Positions 1 to 6,458 of a stretch of DNA of 6,600 bases are shown here, in pieces. The translations under genes were made by a program, and so were the position numbers. The DNA lies in assembly GCA_937937835.1 (NCBI GenBank), contig CALDBJ010000086.1, positions 1 to 6,600 of the forward strand, written 5' to 3'. This stretch comes from an uncultured Collinsella sp. GTDB taxonomy: Bacteria; Actinomycetota; Coriobacteriia; Coriobacteriales; Coriobacteriaceae. The stretch's first letter is position 1, and each line of letters begins with the position of its first letter. The notes beneath the pieces were generated by a model. That model did no database searches and was not told the origin of the DNA. It saw only the letters and a program-made list of their open reading frames with translations.

Positions 1-227
1 GCTGCGGGAACGGCCTGTCCGCCTAATGTGTTCGGCTGAGATCGGAAATCAACCAGCTCTTTCAGCAAAGCACCTATCAGCAAAGACGCCCTTCCCTGGC
101 CCGACGGCACCCGGGCGAGACAAGCAGCGTCAACGTAGTCCCCGGGGTGCCCGCCTATATCGTCCCGCGCGCAGTTTCGCAGCAAAGCGAGAATGTTTGA
201 GCACGGGATGATATGTGTGGGCCCCAT
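1..227 (-). CDS. possible partial ORF downstream of def, product not recognised
   Basis: On the minus strand a frame opens at an ATG (227-225), or at an in-frame TTG (242-240), and stays open for about 75 codons to the left edge. An in-frame TAA lies just upstream, next to the def stop. The translation begins MGPTHIIPCSNILALL and later contains stretches such as ASLLIGALLKELVDF. It matches no family I know and does not resemble the methionyl-tRNA formyltransferase start that often follows def. Support is mild: G/C at third positions is about 64 percent by my count, above the opposing plus frame but below the neighbouring genes. Rare codons (ATA, TTA, AGG, CGA) and no good ribosome binding site count against it. 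No T-tract terminator follows def, so the priA-def transcript probably enters this region. It could equally be noncoding. Confidence 0.25.
   Translation of the reverse strand, partial: MGPTHIIPCSNILALLRNCARDDIGGHPGDYVDAACLARVPSGQGRASLLIGALLKELVDFRSQPNTLGGQAVPA
106..151 (-). repeat. short GC-rich inverted repeat downstream of def
   Basis: GGCACCC at 106-112 is complementary to GGGTGCC at 145-151. Read as minus-strand RNA, the arms are followed inward by a further short helix (around 117-121 with 138-142) that needs a G-U pair. That pairing favours a minus transcript, as expected from def readthrough. There is no T-run after it, so it is not a typical intrinsic terminator. It may be chance structure in GC-rich DNA. 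Confidence 0.25.
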
Positions 228-247
228 CCCAGGGACGGACAATTAAC

Positions 248-784
248 CTATTCGGTCTCGCCCGGTCGAGCGCCGCGGGCCAGGGCATCCTGGTACTCCT
301 TGACTGCCTTGATCCTCTGCATGGGCTTCAGTCGCTCGAACATGGTGTTGCCGTGCAGGTGATCGATCTCGTGCTGCAGGCACACGCAGAACAGATCGCC
401 CGTGGCCTCATAGCGAATAAGGTTGGCATCCAAGTCATACGCCTCGACGACGACATGGTCGGGACGCTCAATCTCGCAGCTAATGCCAGGGATGGAAAGG
501 CAGCCCTCGCTAAAGGGCACCAGATGGTCGCTCTGATCAACAATAACGGGATTGATGAGCACGTACGGGTCGTAGTCGTTCTTGTCGCTGTAGTCGCAGT
601 CGATGGTGACGAGCTGAATAAGCTCGCCGATCTGCGGAGCAGCCAGGCCGCAGCCACCGTTCTCGAACATTATCTTCTTCATCTTCTCGGCAAGCGCCTC
701 GATCGCCGGGGTAATCTCCTCGATGACGGCGCACTCCTGGCGCAGACGAGGGTCGGGCGACAGAACGATTCCGTTGGCTTCCAT
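248..784 (-). CDS. def: peptide deformylase
   Basis: This metalloenzyme removes the N-formyl group from the initiator methionine of nascent proteins in the cytoplasm. All three family motifs are present (numbered from the first of two ATGs): GCGLAAPQIG at 46-55, EGCLS at 95-99 and QHEIDH at 139-144. Metal ligands are therefore Cys97, His140 and His144, with Glu141 as catalytic base and Gln53 in the active site. The length of 178 residues is usual for the family. Two in-frame ATGs lie six bases apart, at 790 and 784. The Shine-Dalgarno AAAGGA overlaps the first ATG and sits five bases before the second, so I take the second; a start at 790 would add two residues. The gene starts 18 bases after the priA stop on the same strand, which implies co-transcription. 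No terminator is visible after its TAG stop. Confidence 0.97.
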   Translation of the reverse strand: MEANGIVLSPDPRLRQECAVIEEITPAIEALAEKMKKIMFENGGCGLAAPQIGELIQLVTIDCDYSDKNDYDPYVLINPVIVDQSDHLVPFSEGCLSIPGISCEIERPDHVVVEAYDLDANLIRYEATGDLFCVCLQHEIDHLHGNTMFERLKPMQRIKAVKEYQDALARGARPGETE

Positions 785-789
785 GGCCA

Positions 790-795
790 TCCTTT
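790..795 (-). promoter_or_regulatory. def ribosome binding site, decides the start
   Basis: AAAGGA on the minus strand, with a five-base spacer to the ATG at 784. The upstream ATG at 790 touches this site with no spacer, which makes it the poorer start. The site lies in the 18-base gap after the priA stop codon. Confidence 0.7.
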
Positions 796-802
796 CGGGT
801 TG

Positions 803-3229
803 TTACATCAAATCATAGGCGTCGACGTCAACGCTCACGCTCACGCCGCGCACAGAGCCCACCTCTTTGAGGCAGGCGTCGATATCATCAGAGACATGGT
901 ACCCCACGGGCGACTTCACAAGCAGATGGAAGCGGTAACGGTCCTTGGCTCTCTCGATTACACACGAAGCCGGACCAAGCACCTGGGGCACGGCGCTCCC
1001 CGCCCGCAAAAAGTCGGGCGCGGCGGCATGCCAGCGACGCTTGAGGAGCTTCGAGATGCGACCAATGTAGTCCTGCGCGTCGTCTCGGTTCGCCGACCAC
1101 ACCAAGATGTTGACCAAGCGAACAAACGGCGGGTACAGCGCGTCGCGGCGCTGGTCCAGGTCGTAGTCGGTAAAGAACGAGCGGTCGTGCACAGCGACGG
1201 CGCGGATGACCGGATCCTCGGGCAGATAGGTCTGGATGATGACCTCGCCGGGACGATCGCCGCGGCCGGCGCGTCCCGCAACCTGCTCCAGTAAATCGTA
1301 GGCGCGCTCCCCTGCGCGGAAGTCCGGCAGCTTGAGGGCGAAGTCGGCATTGACCACGCCCACGAGCGTGACCTCGGGAAAGTCGAGGCCCTTGGCGATC
1401 ATCTGAGTGCCCAGCAGCACCGCGCAATCGGCGGCATCGAACTGCTCGAGCAGCTTTTTGTGCGCATCCTTGCCGCGCGTGGAATCGGCATCCATGCGAA
1501 TAATGGCGACATCCTCGGGAAGCATCTGGTGCAGTGCGTCCTCAATCTGCTGCGTACCCAGGCCCATTTTTGCCAGGTAGCGACTGCCACATTTGGGGCA
1601 ACGGCTCGTGGCCGCCGGATAGGGCTGCACGCGCCAAGACGAACCGCATGTGTGACACTGCAGCGTGTGTGTGCGCTCGTGATACGTAAGCGCGGTGGAG
1701 CAGTGGTTGCAGGTGGGGACGCAGCCGCACTCGCGGCACATCAGGAACGGCGCAAAGCCACGGCGGTTATGCAGCAACACGGCCTTCTCGCGGCGCTCGA
1801 CCACACGCTCCAGGCCTTCCATCAGCGGTTTTGAGAACATAGAGCGGCTGCCGTGCGAGAACTCGCGGCGCAGGTCGGCAATGCGGACTGTCGGCAGCAC
1901 GGCGTGTCCCGGGCGCTCGGGCATCTCGACGCGCGTCCAGGTGGCACCGTTATACGTGCCACGGCGGCAGCGGTCGAGGGCCTCAGCAGAAGGCGTGGCC
2001 GAGCCCAGCACGAGCGGGCAGCGATAGCGACGCGCCATCTCGGCCGCCACTTCGCGCGCATGGTAGCGCGGGCTGGAACCCTGCTTGTAACTGGTCTCGT
2101 GCTCCTCGTCGATGATGATAAGGCCCAAGTCGCTGAGCGGGCAAAAGAGCGCCGAGCGGGCGCCCACGACCACGCGCGCGGCACCGCTGGCGACCATATC
2201 CCACTGGTCCAGGCGCTCGCCGGCCGAAAGGCGCGAATGGAACACGGCGACCGTCTCGCCAAAGCGCGAACGGAAGCGGCCGACGGTCTGGGCCGTCAGC
2301 GAGATCTCGGGCACCAGCACGCAAGCCGAACGGCCGGCCGCCAGCACGCGCTCGATGGCGGAGAGGTACACCTCGGTTTTGCCGGAGCCGGTGACGCCGT
2401 CGACCAGCACCACGTCGCCATGAGCGTCCAGACGGGCGCGCTCAATCTGCGCGAGTGCCTGCTTCTGGCCGTTGGTAAGGGAGACCGGCGCCTTGCCGCT
2501 TGCCGAGGACAGCGTGGTCTGCTCGCTGCAGCCACGCCACGCACGACGCTCCTCCACCACGACGACGCCGCGTTTTTCGAGCGCCTTGATGGTCGCCGAC
2601 ATGCTGTTATAGAGAAGGTTGAGGTCGCGCGTCGTGACCGGGCCGCACTGGAGCGCCTCGATGAGCTGACGCTGGCGGACCGCGGTCTTGGGCGGCGTAT
2701 AGTCGAAGCCCTCGGGCGTGAGCATGACCCAGCGGTTTTGGATGGGTTTGACGGCGGGGCGCTCAACGGCCCACACGCCGTCGTCACCTTTGACCACGCG
2801 CGGGCTTCCACCCGGGGGCAAGAACAAACGCAGGCACTCGGAAAGCGTTGCGACGTACTCGCGGCTCATCCAGCGTGCGATACGGGCAGCCTCGGCGGTA
2901 AAGAGCGGTTTGCTGAGGATAGCCTCGATGGCTTTAATGCGGGCTGGGTCGAGGGCGTTGATGCCTTGCAGGTCACCCAGCTCAGGCGCAATGTCGACGA
3001 TATAGCCCGCGGCGGCACGGTTACCAAAGTGGACCAGGACCGTGGATCCGATTTGCGCCTCGTTGGCAAGGGACCGGGGAATGCCATAAGCAAACGGCTC
3101 GGACAGCGCACGGGTGGGAATGTCGAGGACTACGCTCGCATAGGCGGCGACGGGTTCAGGCGCGAACTCAGGCTTGGCCGGAGTCTCCTCCGGTTCCGGC
3201 GAACCAAACAGCGACAGTTGCTCGGCCAT
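803..3229 (-). CDS. priA: primosomal protein N', replication-restart helicase PriA
   Basis: PriA is a superfamily 2 3'-to-5' DNA helicase that recognises stalled or repaired forks and starts primosome reassembly. The 808-residue product (numbered from the ATG at 3229) has the full layout: an N-terminal 3'-strand-binding region from about residue 31, Walker A GVTGSGKT at 278-285, the DEEH box at 374-377, GSATP at 409-413, and C-terminal helicase motifs around GTQMIAKGLDF (607-617) and QVAGRAGRG (649-657). Eight zinc-binding cysteines form four CxxC pairs at 498/501, 507/510, 525/528 and 544/547. The frame can be extended to a TTG at 3268, but that codon is part of the U-tract of the gltX terminator. 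The ATG at 3229 has a GGGAGG site, so I chose it. Before the first domain lie the clamp-motif-like QLSLF (residues 4-8) and an acidic, proline-rich linker. def follows 18 bases downstream. Confidence 0.96.
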   Translation of the reverse strand: MAEQLSLFGSPEPEETPAKPEFAPEPVAAYASVVLDIPTRALSEPFAYGIPRSLANEAQIGSTVLVHFGNRAAAGYIVDIAPELGDLQGINALDPARIKAIEAILSKPLFTAEAARIARWMSREYVATLSECLRLFLPPGGSPRVVKGDDGVWAVERPAVKPIQNRWVMLTPEGFDYTPPKTAVRQRQLIEALQCGPVTTRDLNLLYNSMSATIKALEKRGVVVVEERRAWRGCSEQTTLSSASGKAPVSLTNGQKQALAQIERARLDAHGDVVLVDGVTGSGKTEVYLSAIERVLAAGRSACVLVPEISLTAQTVGRFRSRFGETVAVFHSRLSAGERLDQWDMVASGAARVVVGARSALFCPLSDLGLIIIDEEHETSYKQGSSPRYHAREVAAEMARRYRCPLVLGSATPSAEALDRCRRGTYNGATWTRVEMPERPGHAVLPTVRIADLRREFSHGSRSMFSKPLMEGLERVVERREKAVLLHNRRGFAPFLMCRECGCVPTCNHCSTALTYHERTHTLQCHTCGSSWRVQPYPAATSRCPKCGSRYLAKMGLGTQQIEDALHQMLPEDVAIIRMDADSTRGKDAHKKLLEQFDAADCAVLLGTQMIAKGLDFPEVTLVGVVNADFALKLPDFRAGERAYDLLEQVAGRAGRGDRPGEVIIQTYLPEDPVIRAVAVHDRSFFTDYDLDQRRDALYPPFVRLVNILVWSANRDDAQDYIGRISKLLKRRWHAAAPDFLRAGSAVPQVLGPASCVIERAKDRYRFHLLVKSPVGYHVSDDIDACLKEVGSVRGVSVSVDVDAYDLM

Positions 3230-3239
3230 GGCCCCTATA

Positions 3240-3245
3240 CCTCCC
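3240..3245 (-). promoter_or_regulatory. priA ribosome binding site, supports the internal ATG start
   Basis: GGGAGG on the minus strand lies ten bases before the ATG at 3229; adding the next T gives GGGAGGT with a nine-base spacer. No comparable site precedes the in-frame ATG at 3247, and the TTG at 3268 lies in the terminator tail. Confidence 0.55.
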
Positions 3246-3260
3246 ATCCCATGCGTCTTC

Positions 3261-3294
3261 AGAAACAAGAGCCCCGCTCGGGTGAACGGGGCTC
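3261..3294 (-). terminator. intrinsic terminator of gltX
   Basis: Read on the minus strand, an 8-bp perfect stem GAGCCCCG/CGGGGCTC (3294-3287 with 3276-3269) has a 10-base loop and is followed at once by TTGTTTCT. It begins 23 bases after the gltX TAG and ends about 32 bases before the priA ATG. The T-tract is interrupted by a G and a C, so termination may be incomplete. That would allow some readthrough into priA-def. Confidence 0.75.
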
Positions 3295-3317
3295 GGATAC
3301 ATGCGTTTACGCGGCTG

Positions 3318-4793
3318 CTACAGCGCCATCGTGCGGGCGCGGTCGATACGCGCCAGGCAGTCGTCGCGGCCGACGAGCGCCATGGTCTCGCCCAGCGGGG
3401 GGCTCACCATGTTGCCGCAGACGGCGACGCGCACGGCCTGGAACACCACGCGCTTCTTGAGGTCCATCTGCTCGGGCAGCGGCTCAAGCGCGGCGTCGAT
3501 GTTGGCAGCCGTCCACTCGTTCACACCCTCGAGCGCGGCCTTGGAGGCATCCAGAATGACACCCATGCCCTCCTTGGCCAGGCCCTTGTTGACGGATTTC
3601 TCGTCATACTCGAGCGTCTCGGCCGTGGCAAAGATGGGAGCGGCGACGGTCACGGCGTCGGCCGGCATCTTGGTGCGCGGCTTGACGATGGCGGCAAGCG
3701 CATCGATCCAATCCTCGCCGTACTCGACATTACCCTCGATGAGACCCGCCTCGTGCAGCTCGGGGACCATGATCTCGTCGGCAAACTGAGCATCGGACAT
3801 GCCGTTGATGTACTCGGCATTGACCCAATCGAGCTTCTTGGGGTCGAAGGTCGCGGGGTTCTTGGAGATGCGGTCGAGCGAGAACTTGCTGGCCAGGACA
3901 TCGCGCGGGATGATCGTGGTCTCGCCGTCGAGCGACCAGCCGAGCAGAGCCAGGTAGTTGACGAAGGCGTCGGACAGGTAACCGGCGTCGCGGTACTCCT
4001 CCACCGAGGTGGCGCCGTGGCGCTTGGAGAGCTTCTTGCCGTCGGCGCCCAGGATCATGGAGATGTGGGCGAACGTGGGCACGGGCGCGCCGAGAGCCTC
4101 GTAGACCATGACCTGACGCGGGGTGTTGGACAAGTGGTCGTCGCCGCGGATGACGTGGGTGATCTTCATCATGGCGTCGTCGACGACGGTCGCGAAGTTG
4201 TACGTGGGCGTGCCGTCGGAACGGAAGATGACAAAGTCGTCGAGCTCCTTGGCGTCGAAGGTCACCTCGCCGTGGACGGCGTCGTGGATGACGACGTCGC
4301 CGCGGTCCTCGGGCACCTTGATACGCAGGACGTAGGACTCGCCGGCCTCGATGCGGCGGCGGGCCTCCTCGGGATCAAGATCGCGGCAACGGCGCTGATA
4401 GCCCTGGAAGGGGTCCTTGCGCTCCTGCGCGGCCTTGCGGTCGGCGTCGAGCTGCTCCTTGGTGCAGAAGCAGGGATAGGCCTTGCCCTCGTCCCAAAGC
4501 TTCTGGGCGGCCTGCTTGTACAGGTCCAGGCGCTCGGTCTGGGCGTAGGGGCCAAAGTCGCCGCCCACCTCGGGACCCTCGTCCCAGTCCAGGCCCAGCC
4601 AACGCATGGCGCGCAGGATGATCTGCGTGTTCTCGTCGGTGGAGCGGGTGGGGTCGGTGTCGTCGATGCGCAGGATGAACGTGCCGCCGTTTGCGCGGGC
4701 GAAAGCCCAGTTATAGATAGCGGTGCGGGCGCCGCCGATGTGCAGCTTGCCCGTCGGTGAGGGTGCAAAGCGGACGCGAACGTCTGATGCCAT
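3318..4793 (-). CDS. gltX: glutamyl-tRNA synthetase
   Basis: This class I aminoacyl-tRNA synthetase charges tRNA-Glu with glutamate in the cytoplasm. The 491-residue length is normal. Numbered from the ATG at 4793, it has FAPSPTG at 9-15 followed by the HIGH-type HIGG at 18-21, RIDDTD at 42-47, and the KMSKS-type KLSKR at 254-258. The C-terminal anticodon-binding domain contains MVSPPLGET. CFC (108-110) and Cys136 resemble part of the zinc site of the E. coli enzyme, but the position matching its last ligand appears to be Asp. Whether it also charges tRNA-Gln cannot be read from the sequence. The frame extends to an ATG at 4832, but that codon would lie upstream of the likely transcript start. 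The ATG at 4793 has GAGGAG six bases before it. An intrinsic terminator follows the stop, and metK is divergent. Confidence 0.97.
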   Translation of the reverse strand: MASDVRVRFAPSPTGKLHIGGARTAIYNWAFARANGGTFILRIDDTDPTRSTDENTQIILRAMRWLGLDWDEGPEVGGDFGPYAQTERLDLYKQAAQKLWDEGKAYPCFCTKEQLDADRKAAQERKDPFQGYQRRCRDLDPEEARRRIEAGESYVLRIKVPEDRGDVVIHDAVHGEVTFDAKELDDFVIFRSDGTPTYNFATVVDDAMMKITHVIRGDDHLSNTPRQVMVYEALGAPVPTFAHISMILGADGKKLSKRHGATSVEEYRDAGYLSDAFVNYLALLGWSLDGETTIIPRDVLASKFSLDRISKNPATFDPKKLDWVNAEYINGMSDAQFADEIMVPELHEAGLIEGNVEYGEDWIDALAAIVKPRTKMPADAVTVAAPIFATAETLEYDEKSVNKGLAKEGMGVILDASKAALEGVNEWTAANIDAALEPLPEQMDLKKRVVFQAVRVAVCGNMVSPPLGETMALVGRDDCLARIDRARTMAL

Positions 4794-4799
4794 GGAAAT

Positions 4800-4805
4800 C
4801 TCCTC
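4800..4805 (-). promoter_or_regulatory. gltX ribosome binding site, decides the start
   Basis: GAGGAG on the minus strand has a six-base spacer to the ATG at 4793. This is the only good Shine-Dalgarno in the 5' part of the open frame and fixes the start 13 codons inside the longest ORF. Confidence 0.75.
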
Positions 4806-4833
4806 GATTGCAGGATGGATGTCTAACCGCATC

Positions 4834-4862
4834 AGTATAAAGCATCAAAGCAACCTCCGCAC
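4834..4862 (-). promoter_or_regulatory. candidate gltX promoter
   Basis: TATACT on the minus strand (4839-4834) is a good -10 box about 41 bases upstream of the gltX ATG, giving a leader of about 30-35 bases. The -35 region is poor: GTGCGG at 17-bp spacing (4862-4857), or TTGTGC at 19-bp spacing. The assignment therefore rests on the -10 box. The -35 region abuts the long palindrome. Confidence 0.4.
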
Positions 4863-4870
4863 AAAGGGCA

Positions 4871-4975
4871 CCGACCTACTCATTGGGGACAGACTTAAAT
4901 GACCAGTCTTTGGGCAACCTGTCGGCACTTAGGCAAGGCTGATCATTTAAGTCTGTCCCCAATGAGTAGGTGCGG
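4871..4975. repeat. long palindromic element between gltX and metK (REP/MITE-like)
   Basis: The arm at 4875-4902 is the exact reverse complement of 4943-4970 over 28 bp, including CATTGGGGACAGACTT. Pairing extends outward by an A-T pair and three more pairs across a one-base bulge, to 4871 and 4975. It also extends inward, after one mismatch, through 4904-4910 with 4935-4941 (one G-T). The remaining loop is about 24 bases. No T-tract follows on either strand, and both neighbouring genes read away from it, so it is not a terminator. Both candidate promoters start outside it, so it is probably not in either mRNA. The GGGGACAGAC core recalls intergenic palindromic repeats in other bacteria; that family link is from memory and unverified. 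Confidence 0.85.
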
Positions 4976-4980
4976 AAAGG

Positions 4981-5009
4981 GTGTGAATGTTTGATTTACG
5001 CGCTATGAT
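4981..5009 (+). promoter_or_regulatory. candidate metK promoter
   Basis: TATGAT at 5004-5009 matches the -10 consensus at five of six bases. At 17-bp spacing the -35 hexamer is GTGTGA (4981-4986), only three of six. Transcription would start near 5016 and give a leader of about 60 bases. TTGATT at 4991-4996 looks like a -35 box but is too close to this -10. Confidence 0.4.
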
Positions 5010-5027
5010 GTGCCCTTGCATAGAGAG

Positions 5028-5064
5028 CCCGGCGGAATGGTAACGGTCGCCGGGACACGTTTTT
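5028..5064 (+). promoter_or_regulatory. metK leader hairpin with trailing T-run
   Basis: CCCGGCG at 5028-5034 pairs perfectly with CGCCGGG at 5048-5054 around a 13-base loop. ACACG and then five Ts (5060-5064) follow, just before the metK Shine-Dalgarno AAAGGA (5066-5071). The five-base gap between stem and T-run makes it a poor terminator, but it could be a weak attenuator or an mRNA-stabilising hairpin. The roughly 60-base leader is too short for a SAM-I riboswitch, and I recognise no SAM-binding consensus. Confidence 0.4.
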
Positions 5065-5076
5065 GAAAGGACAATC

Positions 5077-6357
5077 ATGTCAGAAGAACTTCGTTCCATC
5101 CCACCCCAACACGGGTCCTTTGTTTTTACGTCGGAGTCGGTGACCGAAGGTCATCCCGATAAGATCGCTGACCAGATCAGCGATGCCGTCCTCGACGCAA
5201 TCCTCGCCAAAGAAATAGAGCTGCAGGAGCAGGGCTACATCGCCCCCAACGGCGTGCCCGCCAACGTGGAGAACGTCCGCTGCGCCTGCGAGACCCTCGT
5301 GACCACCGGCACCGTTATCGTCGCCGGCGAGATTCGCACCCAGGCCTACGTCGACGTTCAGGAAATCGCCCGCGGCGTTATCCGCCGCATTGGCTACAAC
5401 CGTGCCAAATTCGGTTTTGACTGCGATACCTGCGGCGTTATGAGCCTCATCCATGAGCAGTCACCCGATATCGCTCAGGGCGTTGACGAGTCCTTCGAGA
5501 CCCAGACCGGCGCTACCACCGACCCGATCGACCTGATCGGTGCCGGCGACCAGGGCATGATGTTCGGTTACGCCTCCAACGAGACCAAGACCCTCATGCC
5601 CATGCCTCACTACCTGGCAAGCCGCCTGGCCGAGCGCCTGGCTGCCGTGCGCCACGACGGCACCCTGCCCTACCTGCGTCCCGATGGCAAGACCCAGGTC
5701 ACCGTGCGCTACGAGGACGGCAAGCCCGTCGAGGTCACGACCATCGTCATCTCCACGCAGCACGCCGCCGAGATCGAGGACATGGGCAAGATCAAGGCCG
5801 ACCTCATCGAGCACGTCATCACCCCGGTCATGGCCGCCGAGAACATGCCGTGGGACAACGCCGACATCTACGTGAACCCCACCGGTCGCTTTGTCGTGGG
5901 CGGACCTATGGGTGACACGGGACTGACTGGCCGTAAGATCATCGTCGACACCTACGGCGGCTATGGCCGTCACGGCGGCGGTGCCTTTAGCGGCAAGGAC
6001 TGCACCAAGGTCGACCGCTCCGCCGCGTATGCCGCGCGCTGGGTAGCCAAGAACGTGGTCGCCGCCGGTCTGGCCGACCGCTGCGAAGTCGAGCTTGCCT
6101 ACGCCATCGGCGTTTCCAAGCCCCTCTCAATCATGGTCGACACCTTCGGCACCGCACATGTTGCCGAGGACAAGATCGTCGAGGCCGTAGAGAAGACCTT
6201 CGACCTGCGCCCGGGCGCAATCATCCGCGACCTAGACCTGCGTCGCCCCATCTACGAAAAAACGGCAGCCTACGGTCACTTCGGCCGCGAAGACGCCGAC
6301 TTCACCTGGGAGAAGACCGACCGAGCCGAAGAACTCAAAGCAGCCTGCGGCCTGTAA
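5077..6357 (+). CDS. metK: S-adenosylmethionine synthetase (methionine adenosyltransferase)
   Basis: MetK makes S-adenosylmethionine from methionine and ATP, supplying the cell's main methyl donor. Signatures are complete in the 426 residues: GHPDKIADQISDA at 25-37 with His26 and Asp28, GAGDQG at 155-160, and the glycine-rich loop GGGAFSGKD at 300-308 with Lys307 and Lys311 at the positions of E. coli Lys265 and Lys269. By my alignment from memory it is longer than the 384-residue E. coli enzyme through about 12 extra N-terminal residues and an insertion of about 18 residues between HPDK and CET (around 48-66). The start ATG follows AAAGGA by five bases. The gene is a single unit, with its own candidate promoter and leader hairpin upstream and a strong terminator 36 bases after the stop. 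It is divergent from gltX. Confidence 0.98.
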   Translation: MSEELRSIPPQHGSFVFTSESVTEGHPDKIADQISDAVLDAILAKEIELQEQGYIAPNGVPANVENVRCACETLVTTGTVIVAGEIRTQAYVDVQEIARGVIRRIGYNRAKFGFDCDTCGVMSLIHEQSPDIAQGVDESFETQTGATTDPIDLIGAGDQGMMFGYASNETKTLMPMPHYLASRLAERLAAVRHDGTLPYLRPDGKTQVTVRYEDGKPVEVTTIVISTQHAAEIEDMGKIKADLIEHVITPVMAAENMPWDNADIYVNPTGRFVVGGPMGDTGLTGRKIIVDTYGGYGRHGGGAFSGKDCTKVDRSAAYAARWVAKNVVAAGLADRCEVELAYAIGVSKPLSIMVDTFGTAHVAEDKIVEAVEKTFDLRPGAIIRDLDLRRPIYEKTAAYGHFGREDADFTWEKTDRAEELKAACGL

Positions 6358-6393
6358 GGTAACCCGAAAAGCTACAGCCAAAAACAACGCACC

Positions 6394-6429
6394 AAAAGAA
6401 GTACCGGCTCCAACCGGTACTTCTTTTTT
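6394..6429 (+). terminator. intrinsic terminator of metK
   Basis: GAAGTACCGG (6398-6407) pairs perfectly with CCGGTACTTC (6414-6423) around a six-base loop, and four A-T pairs extend the base of the stem. Six Ts at 6424-6429 follow. Because AAAA precedes the stem, it could also act weakly on a transcript arriving from the right. Confidence 0.92.
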
Positions 6430-6458
6430 ATTTAAAGGTGGTGAAGATGAGCCGACCT

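Noticed and set aside
1..211. Plus-strand frame open from the left edge to a TGA at 209-211
   Set aside because: It is rich in Arg, Pro, Ser and Ala, has only about half G/C at third positions, and looks less like protein than the opposing minus frame. A gene's 3' end cannot be strictly excluded.
1..247. Known structured RNA (tmRNA, SRP RNA, 6S RNA, RNase P RNA) downstream of def
   Set aside because: I compared the region by eye with conserved cores of these RNAs on both strands and found no convincing match. An Infernal search would settle it.
215..1294. Plus-strand open frame of 359 codons opposite def and the 3' part of priA
   Set aside because: It is antisense to two genes with complete family motifs, and high-GC codon bias routinely produces such open antisense frames. 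The translation shows no recognisable domain.
1853..3460. Plus-strand open frame of 535 codons opposite priA
   Set aside because: It is antisense to the PriA coding region, runs across the gltX terminator, and lacks a recognisable domain or a clear ribosome binding site.
3174..4760. Plus-strand open frame of 528 codons opposite gltX
   Set aside because: It is the antisense shadow of a complete glutamyl-tRNA synthetase gene. Its Val/Leu/Gly/Asp-rich repetitive composition is typical of such shadows.
4871..4975. Palindrome as a bidirectional transcription terminator
   Set aside because: It lies between divergent gene starts, not gene ends, and neither strand has a T-tract after the stem.
5010..5076. 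Known SAM riboswitch upstream of metK
   Set aside because: The leader is too short for SAM-I, and no SAM-II, SAM-III or SAM-VI consensus could be recognised.
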